Positions 61,477 to 64,000 of a stretch of DNA of 64,000 nucleotides are shown here, piece by piece. Source of the DNA: Actinoplanes sp. NBRC 103695 (GTDB taxonomy: Bacteria; Actinomycetota; Actinomycetes; Mycobacteriales; Micromonosporaceae). The notes under the pieces are model-generated. The model made no database searches. It worked only from the letters and a program-made list of their open reading frames with translations, and had not been told where the DNA came from. The stretch spans positions 236,194 to 300,193 of the forward strand of contig NZ_BSTL01000014.1 in assembly GCF_030269485.1 (NCBI RefSeq). The letters run 5' to 3'. Numbering within the stretch: the first letter of the stretch is position 1; each line of letters opens with the position of its first letter. The position numbers and the translations under genes are program-made.

Positions 61477-63429
61477 TCAGCTGGTGATGCCGAAGGCCAC
61501 CCGGCCGAGCGTGTCCTCGGTGCCGATGAAGCCCTCGGCGGGCGAGAACACGTCCTCACCGAAGTCGACGTCGGCGTCGTCCGCGGTGCCGCCGATCCCG
61601 TCCGGGCCGACGCCGAACAGGTTCTGGAAGTTCGCGCCACCCGAGTCCTGCAGGTTCACGGCGGCGCTGGCGTTGTCGGTGTGGAAGTTGCCGAAGAAGT
61701 GACCGGCCTCGTGGGCCGTCACGTTGCCGATGCCCTGAGCCACGAACGCGATCCGGTCGCTGACCGGGGTCAGGTACGTGTTCAGCGAGGCCGGGCCCGA
61801 CGGGTCGCTCAGCACGTCGAGCAGCACGAGCGCGGTTTCCTGGGTGTCGAAGTTACCCGGGTCGATGCTCTGCGCGATGCCGATCGTGCTGATGCCGGAC
61901 TCGTCGATGGTGCCGCCGATGATGATCCGGCTGACGTTCGGCTTGCCGAAGGTGTCCGGGTTGTCCTTGCTGTTGGTCACCTGGAGGCGGAACCGGTTGT
62001 TCAGTCCGGAGTCGATCAGGTCCTGGCGGATGTTCTCCTCGACGCTCGCGGTGATCGCGTCGATCAGCTCGTCCTCCTGGGCCCGCGGGATGCCCCAGCG
62101 GGAGAGGAACGCGGCGAACGGGCTGAGGTTGACGGTGCCGGGGCCACCGAAGATCGCGGTGTTCACCCGCGCGCCGTCGAAGTCCAGGAACAGCCGCTGC
62201 ACCGGCGGGGTGTTGCCCTCGAGAACCGGGCGGAACAGGTCGGCGGTGATGTCGTACCGGCCGGAGCCGGTGGACACGCCGAAGAAGTGCCAGCCGTTCT
62301 GGGTGGCCACGTAGTCGGTCACCGCGTTACCGCCGCCCGGGAGCGGCGAGCTCGGCGGGTAGATGAACGACGCGTCCTGGTTGGACCCGTGGACCTCCTT
62401 GGGCGCCGTGTCGTAGACGGTGATGTAGGCCGGCGAGCCGGTCACCGACAGACCCAGCACGTCGCCCTTCTTCAGGTTGACCGAGAAGAAGTCCACATCG
62501 TCCTGGCTGGCCGTCACGCTCAGGTTGTACGCGCCCTCGCTGGTCACCCCGTCGCCGCTGCCCGAGTCGAACGGGTCGGCCTGGAGGTTGCCGTACGAGG
62601 CGACGCTCAGGAAGAACGTGCCGTCGGCCGGGACGCTGTACTTCAGCAGGCTGTCGAAGTTGCCCGCGCCGTCGTCGTTCTGCGTCAGCAGGGTGCCGTC
62701 GGCGGCGTACAGGTAGAGCAGCGTGTCCAGCGCGCCGGTCGGCGTGGCGGTCTGCGCGGAGATCACGTCGCCCGCGGAGGCGGTCACCTTGTAGAAGTCG
62801 AAGTCACCGGTCTCGTCGCCGAGCGAGCCGTGCGGCCCGTCGCCGATGGTGCCGGTGGTGGTGACGCCCGAGCGGGTGGCGCCGATGCCGGTGTCCTTGG
62901 CGAGGTTGATGTCACCGTCGTCCTCGGCGTTCGCCGGGATCGCCGTGCTGGTGACGGCTTCCGGGTCGAGCTGGCCGATGACCCGGGCCGACGACGCCTG
63001 GCCCTCGCCGGTGCCGAAGCCCCGGAGACGCTGGGCGAACGCCGGGGTGTCGTTGCCACCACGGGTGCCGTCGAACTCGTCCTCGTCGAAGATCACCGAC
63101 GCCGCGGCGGCGGCCTCGCCCGCCTTGGTCTTGAGTTTCGCCGTGGCCTTGGCCGCGGCCTGCTTGGCTAGATAGGTCTTCCAGCCGCTGTAGTCCGCCT
63201 TGGACGGGTCGGCCAGGTTCGCCAGGTACGGGTTGGCGCCCTTCGGCTTCGCTCCCGGCTTCGCCTTGGGCGCGAACGGAACGCCCTGGGCGACGGCAGC
63301 CTTCTCGACGGCGGTCAGCGCGGCGTCATGTCCGCCCGCGGGATTGGCCGGCGCGGCTGATGCCACGCCCGGTGTCAGCGTGACAAGCCCGAGCAGGACT
63401 GCTCCGGCGGTCGCGATGCTCCTTCGCAT
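61477..63429 (-). CDS. Secreted metalloprotease with prepeptidase (PPC) domain
   Basis: A 650-residue secreted protein with signal peptide MRRSIATAGAVLLGLVTLTP then GVASAAP. An Ala/Lys-rich propeptide-like stretch (to about 115) is followed by a PPC domain (DFYKVTASAGDVISAQTATP, LLYLYAADGTLLTQNDDG) and a second PPC-like segment. The C-terminal catalytic part has HEAGHFFGNFH at 573-583, matching the HExxHxxGxxH zinc motif of metzincins. The motif lies unusually close to the C-terminus (67 residues remain). It is probably an extracellular protease. Confidence 0.88.
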   Translation of the reverse strand: MRRSIATAGAVLLGLVTLTPGVASAAPANPAGGHDAALTAVEKAAVAQGVPFAPKAKPGAKPKGANPYLANLADPSKADYSGWKTYLAKQAAAKATAKLKTKAGEAAAAASVIFDEDEFDGTRGGNDTPAFAQRLRGFGTGEGQASSARVIGQLDPEAVTSTAIPANAEDDGDINLAKDTGIGATRSGVTTTGTIGDGPHGSLGDETGDFDFYKVTASAGDVISAQTATPTGALDTLLYLYAADGTLLTQNDDGAGNFDSLLKYSVPADGTFFLSVASYGNLQADPFDSGSGDGVTSEGAYNLSVTASQDDVDFFSVNLKKGDVLGLSVTGSPAYITVYDTAPKEVHGSNQDASFIYPPSSPLPGGGNAVTDYVATQNGWHFFGVSTGSGRYDITADLFRPVLEGNTPPVQRLFLDFDGARVNTAIFGGPGTVNLSPFAAFLSRWGIPRAQEDELIDAITASVEENIRQDLIDSGLNNRFRLQVTNSKDNPDTFGKPNVSRIIIGGTIDESGISTIGIAQSIDPGNFDTQETALVLLDVLSDPSGPASLNTYLTPVSDRIAFVAQGIGNVTAHEAGHFFGNFHTDNASAAVNLQDSGGANFQNLFGVGPDGIGGTADDADVDFGEDVFSPAEGFIGTEDTLGRVAFGITS

Positions 63430-63542
63430 CTGTAACTCCCCCTTCAGCGCGTCCGGGCCCCCCGGCCGAGGACGGCAACCGGAACGCTACTGAAGGTGGC
63501 GATCAATATCTAGCCCGCTCTATTGATACATGTATGACCGTC

Positions 63543-64000
63543 CTATGCGGACTTGACCGTGTCCAATGCGGCCACTGCGGCGCCCCGCGCGCCGGCCATG
63601 TCCAGGTCCGGTACCAGCGAGAACGAGGACACGGCAACCTGCTCCTGGCGTAACTGGGTGTGTTCCCGAACCGTGTTCAAGAACCATTGACGGAACGCCG
63701 GCGTCGCCTCCACGACACCTCCACCCAGGAAATAGGCATGTGGATCAGTGAAATTGGCGGCGATCGTGAAAAGTTTGCCGATCGCTTTGGCCTGTTGGCC
63801 GAACACGGACAACGCGAGCGGGTCGTTTTTCTCACCGTATCCGCGCAGAAGCTTGGCCGCTTTCTCGATTGGCTCGGCGGCCAGCGGGTGATCCGGGAAA
63901 CGGGTCAGCCAGTACGGCAGCAGATTCTTCTTGATTCCGGTCAGCGACGCGATGCTCTCGACATCGCCGGAGAATCCACAGTTGCACACCGGGACAGGCT
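63543..64000 (-). CDS. ROK-family protein, 3' part (cut by window edge)
   Basis: Only the C-terminal ~152 residues are present; the frame is open to the right edge. It begins with the ROK zinc region CNCGFSGDVES, in which the third Cys of the usual CxCGxxGC motif is Asp. YFLGGGVVEATPAFRQWFL follows, a nucleotide-site segment of the ROK fold. ROK proteins are sugar kinases or sugar-responsive repressors; no HTH can be judged because the N-terminus is missing. The altered zinc motif places it in a divergent branch. Confidence 0.85.
   Translation of the reverse strand, partial: PVPVCNCGFSGDVESIASLTGIKKNLLPYWLTRFPDHPLAAEPIEKAAKLLRGYGEKNDPLALSVFGQQAKAIGKLFTIAANFTDPHAYFLGGGVVEATPAFRQWFLNTVREHTQLRQEQVAVSSFSLVPDLDMAGARGAAVAALDTVKSA

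Noticed and set aside
61681..63171. 496-codon open frame opposite the secreted protease
   Set aside because: Low-complexity Val/Gly/Arg/Asp composition, no motif, no ribosome-binding site, and completely antisense to a gene with clear domains.

Overview
The window is high-GC DNA with GTG starts, frequent GTGA/ATGA stop-start overlaps and actinobacterial gene blocks. The best guess from gene content is a Micromonosporaceae member such as Actinoplanes; this is inference from family resemblance, not a database match. No rRNA, tRNA, CRISPR array, transposase or integrase was found. Almost all of the window is chromosomal housekeeping or soil-actinomycete accessory metabolism.

Layout. 0-0.2 kb: a glycine riboswitch on the minus strand, reading off the left edge. 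0.2-5.1 kb: an aldo/keto reductase followed by two coupled nucleotidyltransferases, separated by a membrane NACHT NTPase. The NACHT gene sits between two diverged copies of the last ~80 bases of the first nucleotidyltransferase gene; this is the most unusual structure in the window. 5.1-10.3 kb: an SDR, an alpha/beta hydrolase, a nitroreductase and an aldo/keto reductase, with two paralogous MmyB-type regulators. 10.4-14.5 kb: a Ski2-like helicase, a tiny secreted peptide with its own strong terminator, an AbiEii-like nucleotidyltransferase coupled to a small protein, and an internally deleted acetyltransferase. 14.5-22.6 kb: small membrane proteins, an epimerase, two DMT exporters with repeat-encoded tails, a LysR regulator, a NarL-type two-component system and a hydrolase remnant. 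22.7-25.9 kb: a helix-hairpin-helix protein with EPVAEP repeats and a UvrA-like ABC protein.

25.9-32.5 kb is the conserved actinobacterial block pgsA-like, DUF881, sbp (DUF1290), DUF881, gcvH, garA, MerR (FtsR-like), bifunctional nuclease, MerR, in the order known from Mycobacterium tuberculosis Rv1822-Rv1830. It links envelope/division functions to the FHA switch GarA, which controls 2-oxoglutarate flux. 32.7-43.9 kb: a VWA/MoxR-ATPase pair, an ABC-F protein, an LLM oxidoreductase, a GHL10-type glycosidase, a renalase-like FAD enzyme, and the divergent glycogen genes glgM/glgA-like and glgC. 44.4-45.8 kb: a small membrane protein and an unusual double-HTH-PAS protein. 45.8-52.4 kb: a GDPD, an ArsR/SRPBCC pair, an AraC regulator, a DUF4331 locus, an AA10 LPMO and an FKBP. 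52.5-56.9 kb: a lipoprotein and a sugar ABC operon whose cistrons are joined by two micro-ORFs. 57-64 kb: an S4 protein, a YcnI-like protein, a DHH phosphoesterase, zwf, a STAS protein, a secreted HExxHxxGxxH protease with a prepeptidase domain, and the 3' part of a ROK-family gene cut by the right edge.

Confidence is high for the large conserved genes. It is moderate for start codons where no Shine-Dalgarno sequence is visible, and low for micro-ORFs, promoters and operators.
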